A stretch of 64,000 nucleotides of DNA from Chitinophagaceae bacterium (GTDB lineage: Bacteria; Bacteroidota; Bacteroidia; Chitinophagales; Chitinophagaceae), in NCBI GenBank assembly GCA_016721385.1, contig JADKIE010000005.1, forward strand, positions 124,001 through 188,000. Direction: 5' to 3'. The translations under genes and the position numbers were made by a program. The notes under the pieces are model-generated. The model made no database searches. It had not been told where the DNA came from and was given only the letters and a program-made list of their open reading frames with translations. Below are positions 40,908-53,902 of this stretch, one piece after another. Numbering within the stretch: the stretch's first letter is position 1; each line of letters starts with the position of its first letter.

Positions 40908-42913
40908 TTATTTATTTAAAACCGGTAAAATAATTTTTGATTGATTAGGCCCATCATGATAAATGCGGATAGTACTTTTTTGAAAATCGGCATCTGTACA
41001 ATTATAAATATCTGTAAAAGTTTGTGGGTTTCTGTCAAAAAGAGGGAACCAACTGCTTTGTATTTGTACCATTATTTTATGCCCTTTTTTAAAAGTGTGT
41101 GCTACATCTGGCAATGTATATTTTACATTGGTAATTTTATTGGGCACAAAGGCTTCAGGCTTTTCCTCAACGGGCCCTGCGGAAAAACTGTTTCTAAATT
41201 TGCCTCTCATAATTTCGCCACGTACCAGCATTTGATAGCCGGCCATAGGATAATTGCTTCCATTACCTTTCCCAAATACATTTTCATCGTATTTAAAATC
41301 ATCCGGAAAAACATCAATTAATTTTACAACAAAATCGGCATCGGTAGTGCTTATGGTTACCATTAAGTCGGCTACCAATGGGCCGGCAAGAGTAATATCA
41401 TCTTTTAAAACATCTGTGCTAAAAGTTAATACATCCGGCCTGCGGCTGGCAAAACGTTGATCGTCGGTCATGTATTCTCTTGTTCTGTCGATATGTACAT
41501 CTTCGGTGTATGGTACAGGATGTGCAGGGTCGCTTATATACTCAGTAAATATTGAAATTTCGGGCTTTGTAACCGGATTAGTTTTATTGATAACTTTTTT
41601 GGCAGCTTCTTTTATTTTTATCTCAATCTTTTTTGTAACGTCATTAATTTGTTGTGATAGATTTTCTGTAGCTGTTAAAATATCAATTTTTCCATTGTTT
41701 TTTAAAACGGCATTTTTGTATTCAATATTATTAGGAGGCCATTGCTCAAAACTTTTCCACTCGTTTTTACCGGAGAAGAAAATGCTGGCTTCCGGAATAT
41801 CTCTTATTGTACCTTTTAATTGTAAATAGAAATTTAAAAAAGGTATTTCTATATTTTGTTGATAGTACTCACTGGTTTTACTTCCAAAACGTACATTGCC
41901 TAAAAAACTACCATCACCCCGTGCCCAACCACCATGAAACCAAGGCCCCATAACAATTTTACTGTCGATGTTGGTATTTTTTTGCTCAATGGCTTTATAT
42001 AAATTCCATGCTCCAAAACAATCTTCTGCATCGTATAAGCCCCCAACAGTAAGCATTGCAGGTTTTAAGTTGCTTACAAAATTTCTTGGGTTTCTGGCTT
42101 TCCACCATGCATCATAATTAGGATGATTCATCATATCTTTCCAAAAAGCAATACTATCACCCATTAGTTGTGTAAAATTTTTTATGGCTCCTTTTTTTAA
42201 AAAAGCTTCGTAATTATCATCGCCTTTAAAATCATAACCTCCACTTCCAATCGTTGTAGGTTTTGGACGAGGTTTGCCAAATCCGCTGTAAAAATTAAAA
42301 CCATCCATTAATGCAAATGCACCATTATGATGAAAATCGTCTCCCTGGAACCAATCGGTTACCGGCGCTTGCGGACTAACTGCTTTTAAAGCCGGATGGT
42401 TACTTAAAGCCGCCATAGTACTGTAAAAACCAGGATACGAAATACCAAATACACCTACACGTTTGTTATTGCCCGGCACATTATTAATCATCCAGTCAAT
42501 AGCATCGTATGTATCACTGGCTTCATCAAACTCTTTATTTTTTTTATTTGGATTGAATGGGCGTACATCTACAAAATCGCCTTCACTCATCCATCGCCCT
42601 CTTACATCCTGTATAGCAATAATGTATCCTTCTTTTAAATAATTAATCCAGTAGGTTGCATACAACCGTGGGTTAATTTTATCTTCTCCGTAAGGATTGC
42701 AACTATATGGTGTACGGTTAAAAAGTATAGGATGTTTTGAGATGAATCCTTAGGAATATACAGGGCTGTAAATAATTTAACTCCATCTCTCATAGGAATC
42801 ATACGCTCTACTTTATAATAATTATCCCGTAACCATGCTGAATCTGCATTTTGAGCAAAGAGATTAAAAATCGAGAAAGACAAAAAGAGATTTAACAGTA
42901 AATATTTTTTCAT
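40908..42913 (-). CDS. CocE/NonD family serine hydrolase (one frameshift)
   Basis: An exported alpha/beta hydrolase of the X-Pro dipeptidyl-peptidase (S15)/cocaine-esterase family, about 668 residues after adding one A at 42735-42738 (SSQKHPILFNRTPYSCNPYG). The start at 42913 (MKKYLLLNLFLSFSIFNLFAQ) is a signal peptide; an ATG three codons earlier is possible. The nucleophile is in VGVFGISYPGFYS, the acid in LYDAEDCFGAW and the histidine in GPWFHGGWARG. The C-terminal jelly-roll (ITLAGPLVADLMVTISTTDADF) is typical. Such enzymes act as peptidases or acylases; the substrate is not predictable. Confidence 0.88.
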
Positions 42914-42960
42914 TTTATACATAATTGAGTGTTAAATTTAGCGAATCTAAATTGTAAACC

Positions 42961-43437
42961 ATGTCAAATAATGAACAGCTTATAAATAAATTTTATACAG
43001 CCTTTAATAATCTGGATGCCGTAACTATGAATAGTTGCTACAGCGATGATATTATTTTTAATGATCCGGCTTTTGGTTTATTAAGAGGGGATGAAGTAAA
43101 AAGTATGTGGGAAATGCTTTGTAAAAATGCCAAAAATTTTTCGTTAACCTATGGCAATATTATTCATTTGGATAATGAATACAGTACATGCGACTGGGTA
43201 GCAACTTATACTTTTAGCAAAACAGGCAGACAAGTTATAAATAAAATTAGAGCCAATATGAAATTTACCGACGGCAAAATAATAGAACATAGTGATGCTT
43301 TTAGCCTGCATAAATGGAGTGCACAGGCGTTGGGTTTTAGCGGATGGTTATTGGGCTGGAACCGCCTGTTTCAGCGAAAAATACAAAATGGGGCAAGAAA
43401 GAATTTATTGAAATTTATGAAAGAGGATAGTTTATAG
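42961..43437 (+). CDS. NTF2-like/SnoaL-like protein
   Basis: A 158-residue cytosolic protein with the NTF2-like cone fold: LINKFYTAFNNLDAVTMNSCYSDDIIFNDPAFG in part, DWVATYTFSKTGRQVINKIRANMKF, and a C-terminal DGKIIEHSDAFSLHKWSAQALG. The pattern of Asp/His residues in the cavity is that of SnoaL-type enzymes or binding proteins; no specific activity can be assigned. It is divergent from the CocE operon. Confidence 0.75.
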   Translation: MSNNEQLINKFYTAFNNLDAVTMNSCYSDDIIFNDPAFGLLRGDEVKSMWEMLCKNAKNFSLTYGNIIHLDNEYSTCDWVATYTFSKTGRQVINKIRANMKFTDGKIIEHSDAFSLHKWSAQALGFSGWLLGWNRLFQRKIQNGARKNLLKFMKEDSL

Positions 43438-43451
43438 TGATACGGGTTTGA

Positions 43452-43507
43452 CTGATTGTAAGATTTTAAATCGGCGATCACTTATAAAATCCGTTAAATC
43501 AGTTTTT
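43452..43507 (+). terminator. Probable terminator (long imperfect hairpin with T-run)
   Basis: Left arm 43452-43468 (CTGATT...GATTTTA) pairs with 43485-43502 (TAAAATC...AAATCAG) with an internal mismatch of about four bases, followed by five T. Confidence 0.5.
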
Positions 43508-43573
43508 CCTCCATTTGCAAAAACAAAAAACAATTTGTACATTTCTATCTATTAATAACCAAAACCTATTATC

Positions 43574-43993
43574 ATGGGAAATTTATTTGATTACATTAAC
43601 TGGATTGCTGTTTTAGTTGCAGCCTTAGCTTATTTTGCTTTGGGTGCGTTATGGTATTCCAAAATATTATTTGCACCCAAGTGGATTGCGTATTTAAAAA
43701 TTGATGTAAACGACCCAGAAGCTAAAAAAGGAATGGGAATGATGTTTGGAGGATCTTTTTTAATGATGTTTATTATAAGCCTTGCCATTGCTATTTTAGC
43801 CGGTCGGCTTGATTTGAGTGGCTGGATGAGCGGATTAAAACTCGGTGCTTTTATTGCCGTTTGTTTTTGCATAACGTCTACGGCCATAAATTATTTATAC
43901 GAAAAAAAGCCACTGGGCTTGTTACTTATAAATGGTGGATACCAGTTAGTGGGGAGTATTATTGCAGGTATTATTATTTGCAGCTGGCAATAA
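43574..43993 (+). CDS. DUF1761 four-helix membrane protein
   Basis: 139 residues with four hydrophobic helices (WIAVLVAALAYFALGALWYS, FLMMFIISLAIAILAG, LGAFIAVCFCITSTAINYL, GGYQLVGSIIAGIIICSW). The conserved N-terminal aromatic segment ALWYSKILFAPKWI fits DUF1761. Function unknown. It is monocistronic with a very strong terminator. Confidence 0.8.
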   Translation: MGNLFDYINWIAVLVAALAYFALGALWYSKILFAPKWIAYLKIDVNDPEAKKGMGMMFGGSFLMMFIISLAIAILAGRLDLSGWMSGLKLGAFIAVCFCITSTAINYLYEKKPLGLLLINGGYQLVGSIIAGIIICSWQ

Positions 43994-44003
43994 ACAATTA
44001 AGG

Positions 44004-44045
44004 AAAAGGGCACAAAGAAAATTGAGATTTTCTTTGTGCCCTTTT
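44004..44045. terminator. Strong bidirectional terminator
   Basis: A perfect 19-bp stem (AAAAGGGCACAAAGAAAAT and complement), loop TGAG, between the DUF1761 gene and the 3' end of pyk. Confidence 0.88.
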
Positions 44046-44067
44046 ATTTATTTTATACCTAAACACT

Positions 44068-45553
44068 CTACCGTTGTAATTTTACAACATTGGTAGGTAA
44101 AAGTGTAACTCAATAGGAGTGCTGCCTGTATTAATTACCACATCGCCTTTTTTCAAGAAACCTCTTTCTTTAAAATATCAATTTGATCGTAAATAATATC
44201 ATCTAAACTTTCTTCCTCGCCATAATAAAAGGCACGTACACCCCAACTTAAACTAAGTTGATTTATCAATGTTCTTTCTTTACTAAAAATATACAAAGGT
44301 GCTTTTGGGCGGTAGCTGCTTAGCATAAAACCGGTATAGCCACTTTGTGTCATTCCTATTAACGCTTTTGCATGTGTGTCGTGTGCCAGTTTACAGGCAC
44401 TATAGCAAATGGCATCGCTTAAAAAAGAAGGTGAGTGGGGTTGTGGTGTTAAAATATCATCTCTGTTAAAATCGTACACATTGTTTTCTACTTCTAAAAT
44501 AATTTTGCTCATAGTTTCTACCACAAGTGTTGGGTAATTGCCCATGGCTGTTTCGCCGCTAAGCATTACCGCATCTGCTCCTTCTAAAACAGCATTGGCA
44601 ACATCGGTAACTTCACTACGGTTGGGTTTTGTTCTGTCTATCATGCTTTCCATCATTTGTGTAGCCACAATAACAGGTTTAGCTCTTCGCATACATTTTC
44701 GTATAATATCTTTTTGTATAAGGGGTACTTGCTCTACCGGAACCTCTACACCTAAATCGCCTCGGGCAACCATTACGCCATCGCTTTCAACAAAAATATC
44801 CCGTAGGTTTTTAATGGCTTCGGGCATTTCTATTTTGGCAATTACTTTTATCTTACTATCTCTGTCTTTAATAATTTTTTTTAGCTCAATAATATCTTTG
44901 GGGTTACGTACAAAAGATAAAGCAACCCAATCTAAATTATGGGTAATAATAAAGTCTAAATCGGTTAAATCTTTTTCGGTTAGCGAAGGCATTGTAAGGG
45001 CAGAATCGGGCAGGTTTACACCTTTTTTTGGCAGCAAAGTACCTCCAAGGGTTACGCTTACTTTTACTTCTTTATCATTCATTATTTCTTTTACACAAAC
45101 TTCCAGTTTGCCATCATCCAAAAAAATACGTTCACCTACTTGTACATCGGTTGTTAGGTTTGGGTAAGATACATACACTTTTTCTTTAGTGCCAAGTACT
45201 TTTTCGGTACTAAAAATAATGTCTTCGCCATCAACCAACTCCAATGAGCCACCTTCAATATCACCTACTCTTAGTTTTGGGCCTTGCAAATCGCCAAGTA
45301 TGGCAATATTATAAGGTTCTTTTTTGTTTATTTCTCTAATGTAATTAACAATGGCTAATTTGTCTTCGTGTGCACCATGCGAAAAATTTAACCTGAAAAC
45401 ATTAACCCCGGCTTTAACAAGCGCTAAAAGTTTTTCGTATGTATCGCAAGCAGGGCCTACCGTTGCTACAATTTTTGTTCGTTTTTGAGAGTGTGCAATA
45501 CCTGCTTGCTTATCCATATTGGTATGCAAGTACTTGCTTATGTGTTTGCTCAT
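44068..45553 (-). CDS. pyk: Pyruvate kinase (two frameshifts at the 3' end)
   Basis: Converts phosphoenolpyruvate and ADP to pyruvate and ATP. The opening segment RTKIVATVGPACDTYEKL and NVFRLNFSHG are canonical, as are IAKIEMPEAIKNL, the active-site block VMVARGDLGVEVP and MLSGETAMGNYP. The frame stops early at DILKKEVS because one base is missing at 44160-44168; a second is missing near 44087-44092. Corrected it ends ERGFLKKGDVVINTGSTPIE and VVKLQR, 495 residues, the normal size. A four-helix-bundle gene separates it from pfkA. Confidence 0.93.
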
Positions 45554-45611
45554 ATAATATTCAGTTTTCTGTTTTGGGTTTGCAGTTGTTAGTAGTAAAA
45601 ATTAATAAATG

Positions 45612-46010
45612 CTATTTTCTATTTTTAAATTTTAATCCTTTTTGATCTGCGGAATTCAAGTATTCTATAAACTTAAAAATTTTACCACCTAAGTTGTCGG
45701 CTATTTGATAAAGGGCATCAAAAATTTCATTTGAAATTAAGGCATAATCTAAAATCCTATATAGTTGTGATTTAACTTCATCCAAAGAGCCTTTTGCAAT
45801 AGATAAAAACTGAACAAACTCCAACCTGCTTCCCCGTCCAAACCCTTCTGCAATATTGTCCATTACCGAACCACTGCTAGATTTTATTTGTTCTTTTAAT
45901 TTATATTCTGTTTTAAAATTCTCTTGAACAGTTAGTTCATAAATATCTTTTGTCAATCTTCTTGCTATTATCCAAATTTCTAAATCTTCAAACCTTTTTA
46001 TGGTAGCCAT
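45612..46010 (-). CDS. Four-helix bundle protein (23S rRNA intervening-sequence type)
   Basis: A 132-residue helical protein of the family first seen in intervening sequences of 23S rRNA (MATIKRFEDLEIWIIARRL, SSSGSVMDNIAEGFGRGS, EFVQFLSIAKGSLDEVKSQL). The function is unproven; members turn up as lone cassettes between unrelated genes. It is flanked by a 10-bp inverted repeat (AGTTTTCTGT at 45572-45581, complement at 46041-46050) and lies between pyk and pfkA. The frame is intact although both neighbours are disrupted. Confidence 0.85.
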   Translation of the reverse strand: MATIKRFEDLEIWIIARRLTKDIYELTVQENFKTEYKLKEQIKSSSGSVMDNIAEGFGRGSRLEFVQFLSIAKGSLDEVKSQLYRILDYALISNEIFDALYQIADNLGGKIFKFIEYLNSADQKGLKFKNRK

Positions 46011-46062
46011 ATATATTTTTTTTATTTCTAAAAAAACTGAATACAGAAAACTATAAACTGAT

Positions 46063-47094
<1,032 letters not shown>

Positions 47095-47223
47095 TTAATT
47101 ATATAGTACTTGAGAAGGTCTAAAAGTTAATGATTAATTAAAATACTATTTCTCTATTAAAATACCCAATAATGGGTAGTTAAATGGATTGTGTAAATTA
47201 TAATTTTAATTAAAATTTTATAA

Positions 47224-47946
47224 ATGAATAAACTAATAGTTACATTAATAGCCTTTTTATGTTTAGTAAATGCAAATGCTCAAACTAATAATGCAGATGT
47301 TTTTATATTTCCTATTACCAATTACATAACTGCGGCAAACGATAGTATTACGGTTGTACAAGTAGAAATGCCAAACAGTACATTTGTTTTAGAAGAAAAG
47401 CAGATGGGTTTAGTAAAGCATAATTTTTCGAATAATAAAACTGATACGGCAAATATTGGCTGGGGTAGATGCCAGTTAATAAAAGGCAATTACTATTATT
47501 TTGGCATTCGTCTTTACAATAAGAGTATAAAGCCAGTAGCAAGCGATTTGTTATATACAAAGTTTAATTACCCGGCAAAGTATAAAGGAAGATTATATAA
47601 TTTGGTAAAAAAAGCAGTTTATTTTGAAAGAGTAACAGAAGGGAAATTTTACGATTTTGAAACACCCTTGAGCTTAACTGAAACGAATGAACAAAGTATA
47701 ATAGATTCGTTAGTTGCCGATATTAAATTTACAGGAAAAGCAATGAAAGCGCAAATGGACGAACAAACCATTAAGGGCGGAATTTTTGACGGTAAACAAC
47801 TATTTGAAACAATGCAGGTAATTACGGCGGATAATGTTAAAGATTTTATTGATTATGTAATTGTCAGGCCAAGTAAATATGCAGGCCACACATGGAAAAT
47901 TTCGAAACTTTTGCAACCTGGATGGTTAGTGAAACACCAAGGGTAA
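47224..47946 (+). CDS. Hypothetical secreted protein
   Basis: 240 residues with a signal peptide (LIVTLIAFLCLVNANAQ), then mixed alpha/beta sequence without a recognised domain. The region NIGWGRCQLIKGNYYYFGIRLY suggests a beta-rich fold; the C-terminal half has alternating Lys/Asp-rich helices ending KISKLLQPGWLVKHQG. Probably periplasmic or outer-membrane associated. Its start is preceded by an AT-rich spacer of 180 bases, and the RmlD-like gene follows after 20 bases. Confidence 0.65.
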   Translation: MNKLIVTLIAFLCLVNANAQTNNADVFIFPITNYITAANDSITVVQVEMPNSTFVLEEKQMGLVKHNFSNNKTDTANIGWGRCQLIKGNYYYFGIRLYNKSIKPVASDLLYTKFNYPAKYKGRLYNLVKKAVYFERVTEGKFYDFETPLSLTETNEQSIIDSLVADIKFTGKAMKAQMDEQTIKGGIFDGKQLFETMQVITADNVKDFIDYVIVRPSKYAGHTWKISKLLQPGWLVKHQG

Positions 47947-47966
47947 TTAAGGATTAATTTTACTGG

Positions 47967-48852
47967 ATGAAAATATTAATTACCGGCGCAAATGGCTTTT
48001 TACCGTACTATTTAATTGAACAGTTATTGCAAAAGCAATATACGGTAATAGCCACAGCAATAAATGCATACAGAGGTAAAATAGATAATCCGTTGTTTAC
48101 ATACATGCAAATGGACTTTACAAATGCTAACGAAGTTAATGCTGTACTGAATGAATTTAAACCTACGCATATTGTACATGCAGGAGCTATAAGCAAACCT
48201 GATGTGTGCGAAGAAAATAAATCACTTGCCGATAAAATTAATATTGAAGGGACTAATATATTACTTGATGCGGCACAAAAGAACAATTGCAAAATTTATT
48301 TTTATTAGCACCGATTTTGTTGTTGATGGAATAAAAGGAATGTATAAAGAAGAAGATGAAAGAAGTGCAGTAAATTATTACGGGCAAACAAAAATTGCAG
48401 CCGAAGATTTAGTAATGCAAAACAATAATGAATGGTGTATTGTACGTACAGCGTTAGTTTACGGCAAACCATTCAGCGGTAGAAATAATATGGTTACGCT
48501 GGTAAAAGAAATGCTTGAAAAAGGAGAGGAGTACAGTGTTTTTGATGATCAAATTCGTACATGTACGTATGTAGAGGATTTAGCCAATGCAATTGTATTG
48601 GTTATACAAAAAAATGCAAAAGGTATTTATCATATTAGTGGCAATGATGTACTTACACCATACCAAATGGCAGTTGCAACCGCCGAGTATTTACATTTAG
48701 ACAAATCACTTATAAAAAAAGTTACAGAAAAAGATTTTTCACAGCCTGCAAAACGGCCTGCTAAAACCGGCTTTGTTATTAGCAAAGCAAAAGTTGATTT
48801 AGGTTTTAAGCCAATTAGTTTTGCAGAAGGGTTGAAGAGGACTTTGGAGTAA
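47967..48852 (+). CDS. RmlD-like NAD(P)-dependent sugar-nucleotide reductase (one frameshift)
   Basis: An extended short-chain dehydrogenase most like dTDP-4-dehydrorhamnose reductase. The Rossmann motif GANGFLPYYL starts at residue 8; THIVHAGAISKPDVCE and FIFISTDFVVDG follow; the catalytic YxxxK is in NYYGQTKIAAEDL; the C-terminus has PAKRPAKTGFVISKAKVDLG. One extra A in the run at 48291-48294 breaks the frame at NNC-KFIFIS. The corrected length is 294 residues. No other rml genes are adjacent, so the substrate is uncertain. Its stop abuts the argS stop with no spacer (convergent). Confidence 0.82.
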
Positions 48853-50628
48853 TTACATCCTCTCCGGCACTCCAATACCCAATAATTGCATTCCGCTTTT
48901 TAAAACAGTAGCTGTTAAGGATGCCAGTTGCAAACGCAATTGTTTTTTATCGGGTGTTTCGGCATTTGTAATGCTATGCTCGGCATAAAACGAATTAAAA
49001 ATTTTGGCTACTTCAAATACATAAATAGCAATTTCGCTTGGGTTATGTTCGTTAGCAGCTTTATCAATTACAGTAGCGTATTGCTCTAAAATTATCATAA
49101 GTTTTTTTTCAAGTGGCAGCAAACTTTGTACTTGAAACTTTGTACTTGTAACTTCCTCTTTCCGTAAAATACTCTTAATCCTTGCATGTGTGTATTGTAC
49201 AAAGGGCCCTGTAAATCCATGAAAATCTATACTTTCTTCAGGGTTAAAAATCATTTTCTTTTTTGGGTCTACCCTAAGCAAAAAGAATTTTAACGCACCC
49301 AAACCAATGGTAGTATAAAGTGTTTCTAATTCCTCTGCCGTAAAATCTTTAACCTTGCCCAACTCTTCGGTTTTGTTTTTGGCCACATTTTCCATTTCTT
49401 GTACAATGTCATCGGCATCTACCACAGTACCTTCACGGCTTTTCATTTTGCCTGTTGGTAACTCTACCATACCATAACTTAAATGATAAATATTTTGAGC
49501 ATTGGGCAATTGCAATTTTTCGGCAATAAGCTTAAGTACTTTCATGTGATAATTTTGCTCATCGCCAATTACATAAATGCTTTGATCTATACCATACTCC
49601 TCATATTTTTGTTGTGCAAGGCCAATATCTTGTGTAATGTAAACACTGGTACCGTCTTTACGTTGTACAATTTTTTTATCTAATCCGTCGGTGGTTAAAT
49701 CTATCCAAACGCTGTTATCATCTTCCTTAAAAAATACACCCTTTGCCAAGCCTTCTTCAACAATTTTTTTTCCAAGTAAATAGGTGTTGCTTTCGTAATA
49801 AGTTTTATTAAAATCGCTGCCAATTTTTTTGTAAGTTGTATCAAAGCCTTCGTAAACCCAACTGTTCATTGTTTTCCAAAGCTGCATTACTTCCGGCTTT
49901 CCGGCTTCCCAATCTAAAAGCATTTGCTGTGTTGCTTTCATTATGGGCGCCTCTTTTTCGGCCTCTTTTTCATTAATTCCTTTATCTTTTAATTCATGGA
50001 TTTGTTTTTTTAATTCATCATTAAATTTTACATAATATTCTCCCACAAAATGATCGCCTTTTTTATTTTCACTTTGTGGAGTAGCACCATTACCAAACAA
50101 TTGCCATGCAATCATACTTTTACAAATATGTATGCCTCTGTCGTTTACAATGCAGGTTTTAATAACATCATAACCGCTAGCTTTTAAAATTTCGGCAACA
50201 CTCCAACCCAAAAAATTATTACGTAAATGGCCTAAATGCAAAGGTTTGTTAGTGTTTGGGCTCGAGTATTCAACCATAACTTTTTGGCCATTTAATTTGG
50301 CTTTGCCATAGCAAACATCATTGTAATTTTTTGCAAGTAAATCAAGCCAATAACTATCGGCCACCGTTAAATTTAAAAACCCTTTTATTATGTTGTAATC
50401 AGTAAAAAGAGTTGGATTGTTTTGGGTAAGATGGTCACCCAACTTATTACCAATATCGTCGGGCGAAAGTTTTAGAGCTTTTACCAACGAAAAGAGTACA
50501 ATGGTGTAATCTCCATCAAACTCCGGCTTGGTTTGATTAATTTGAAAATCTTTTTCGGTAAAAGTTTGCCCAAAAATTTGATTAAGGCTTTCTATAGCAG
50601 TTTGTTGTATATGTTTTACTATCCACAT
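48853..50628 (-). CDS. argS: Arginyl-tRNA synthetase
   Basis: Charges tRNA-Arg. 591 residues, intact. The N-terminal tRNA-binding domain is followed by YSSPNTNKPLHLGHLRNN (HIGH-type motif HLGH, 131-134), the KMSKS-equivalent GKMKSREGTVV (about 395) and the C-terminal anticodon-binding domain (YVFEVAKIFNSFYAEHSI). Between the catalytic and C-terminal domains, residues TSTKFQVQS are encoded by a 14-bp tandem repeat of intergenic type. The -7 box TATCTTTG ends 4 bases before the ATG. Confidence 0.97.
   Translation of the reverse strand: MWIVKHIQQTAIESLNQIFGQTFTEKDFQINQTKPEFDGDYTIVLFSLVKALKLSPDDIGNKLGDHLTQNNPTLFTDYNIIKGFLNLTVADSYWLDLLAKNYNDVCYGKAKLNGQKVMVEYSSPNTNKPLHLGHLRNNFLGWSVAEILKASGYDVIKTCIVNDRGIHICKSMIAWQLFGNGATPQSENKKGDHFVGEYYVKFNDELKKQIHELKDKGINEKEAEKEAPIMKATQQMLLDWEAGKPEVMQLWKTMNSWVYEGFDTTYKKIGSDFNKTYYESNTYLLGKKIVEEGLAKGVFFKEDDNSVWIDLTTDGLDKKIVQRKDGTSVYITQDIGLAQQKYEEYGIDQSIYVIGDEQNYHMKVLKLIAEKLQLPNAQNIYHLSYGMVELPTGKMKSREGTVVDADDIVQEMENVAKNKTEELGKVKDFTAEELETLYTTIGLGALKFFLLRVDPKKKMIFNPEESIDFHGFTGPFVQYTHARIKSILRKEEVTSTKFQVQSLLPLEKKLMIILEQYATVIDKAANEHNPSEIAIYVFEVAKIFNSFYAEHSITNAETPDKKQLRLQLASLTATVLKSGMQLLGIGVPERM
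49123..49154. repeat. 14-bp tandem repeat inside argS
   Basis: ACTTTGTACTTGAA (49123-49136), ACTTTGTACTTGTA (49137-49150), then ACTT. It is in frame and falls in a variable interdomain linker of the synthetase. Confidence 0.85.
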
Positions 50629-50632
50629 AATG

Positions 50633-50640
50633 CAAAGATA
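50633..50640 (-). promoter_or_regulatory. Candidate -7 element for argS
   Basis: TATCTTTG on the minus strand, 4 bases before the argS ATG; transcription from it would be leaderless. No TTTG is evident at the -33 position. Confidence 0.35.
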
Positions 50641-50655
50641 AACGGTTTACCGTTT

Positions 50656-52393
<1,738 letters not shown>

Positions 52394-52399
52394 TTATAA

Positions 52400-52440
52400 A
52401 TTATGAGTTATGAATGATAAATTTTTCCATAACCCATAAT
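52400..52440. repeat. Intergenic hairpin of AATTATGA-type repeats
   Basis: ATTATGAGTTATG (52400-52412) against CATAACCCATAAT (52428-52440), one mismatch, with further TCATAATTCATAA units on the right. It is the same repeat style as at 38726. Confidence 0.6.
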
Positions 52441-52459
52441 TCATAATTCATAACCAATA

Positions 52460-52979
52460 GTGATAAAAAATAGTATAATATCATTCATAGATTTTTTTTA
52501 TCCGCCATTTAAGCGATTAATGCCGGAGCAAACTTTCCGTTATTTGGCTTGCGGTGGCTTTAATACTGTATTGGGCTTAGCTTTTTACTTTGTTTGCTAT
52601 AAATACATTTTAAAAGAACAAAATTTAGATTTTGGCTTTTACGCCTTTAAACCACATAATGCTGCCTTGTTTGGTGCCTTTATCCTAAATTTTATTGTAG
52701 GTTTTGCTTTAATGAAATTTGTAGTTTTTGTTGATTCTAATTTAAAGGGCAGAATTCAACTTTTCCGTTACTTGTTATCTTTACCATTAACCTTTTCTTA
52801 AACTATTTTTATTAAAATTATTTGTGGAGATACTGCATTGGGATGCTATTATAAGCCAGTTTATTACTACTTGCATAGTAGTGTTGCTAAGTTATATAAG
52901 CCAAAAACACTTTACATTTAAAGTAAAAAAAATAAATGGGAGGCTAATACAAAGCATTCATCATACCATAATAAAATAA
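52460..52979 (+). CDS. GtrA-like membrane protein (two frameshifts)
   Basis: A small polytopic membrane protein of the GtrA family, linked to export or flipping of polyprenyl-linked sugars. It opens with a GTG start, then FRYLACGGFNTVLGLAFYFVCYK (helix 1), FILNFIVGFALMKFVVF (helix 2); one base is missing at about 52796-52800 and one at 52807-52812, after which LLNYFLLKLFVEILHWDAI and ITTCIVVLLSYISQKHFTFK complete four helices. Corrected length is about 173 residues, slightly above family size. It is directly followed by a methyltransferase. Confidence 0.8.
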
Positions 52980-53755
52980 AAGAGTACTACGCCAGTACCG
53001 AAAACTCGTACATTGATAGCTGGCACATGAATCAGGTGCATGCGTTGCATTATGGTTATTGGGATGATAAAGTAAAAACATTTCCGCAATCGCTTTTACG
53101 CATGAATGAAGTAATGATGCAAATGGCATCCATTACAAAAGATGATTTAGTATTGGATGCCGGCTGTGGAGTAGGAGGCAGCAGTATTTTTTTAGCCAAA
53201 ACAGTGGGCTGCAAATGTATGGGCATTACATTATCTCCAACACAAATACCACATGCCAATAAGTTTGCAAATGCTGCAGCAGTAAGCCATTTGGTTAATT
53301 TTAAAGAAATGAATTACAGTAAAACAAATTTCGAAAACGAAAGTTTCGATATTGTTTGGGGCAACGAAAGCATTTGCTATGCCGATGATAAAAACGAATT
53401 TGTAAAAGAGGCCTACCGTTTATTAAAACCTGGTGGTCGCTTAATTTTGGGAGAAGGTTTTGTTAGCAAAAAACAAAATAATGATTTGCCAGCAGTACGT
53501 AAAATGCTGGACGGATGGCAAATAAACTACTTAGATACTCCCGAAGATTTTATCGGTTTTATGAAAGATGCAGGCTTTACCACCGCCAATTTTAAAGATA
53601 TCACTCCCTTTGTAATGCATAGCAGCCGCAGGTTATTGGGCATTTCAATTTTAGCAACACTTTATGGGTGGTGGAAATCATTAATCTTTAGTAACAAGTG
53701 GACACCTGTACAAAAGCCAATATCAAAACTGTTTGGTACCAATATTTTACTTTAA
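52968..53755 (+). CDS. SAM-dependent methyltransferase, cyclopropane/sterol C-methyltransferase-like
   Basis: A class I methyltransferase: VLDAGCGVGGSSIFLA is the SAM-binding motif I, NESFDIVWGNESICYADD contains motif II/III, and LLKPGGRLILGEG the post-motif. Family sequence is readable upstream of the first ATG (53027), beginning NKIKEYYASTENSYIDSWH; inserting one G at 52969-52970 creates ATGAATAAAATA and a natural start, so I place the gene from 52968. The size of about 262 residues and the sequence resemble gamma-tocopherol/sterol-type methyltransferases, but the substrate is unknown. Confidence 0.82.
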
Positions 53756-53902
53756 AAAGAAGAGATTGGGTTTACGGTATCGTGTTAGGTATTAAATAAT
53801 GTTGCAAAATTTCAGGATATCGCACAAAAAAAATGTCCTCACTGTAGAAACGGAAGGACTTTAACGATTGCTTGCCATATGAAAATTCTTAAAAAAATCT
53901 AT
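53756..53902. other. Spacer with no gene seen
   Basis: No open frame or known RNA is recognised in this first part of the 349-base gap between the methyltransferase and the 517-residue unknown protein; the rest is described as a candidate small RNA and leader. Confidence 0.5.
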
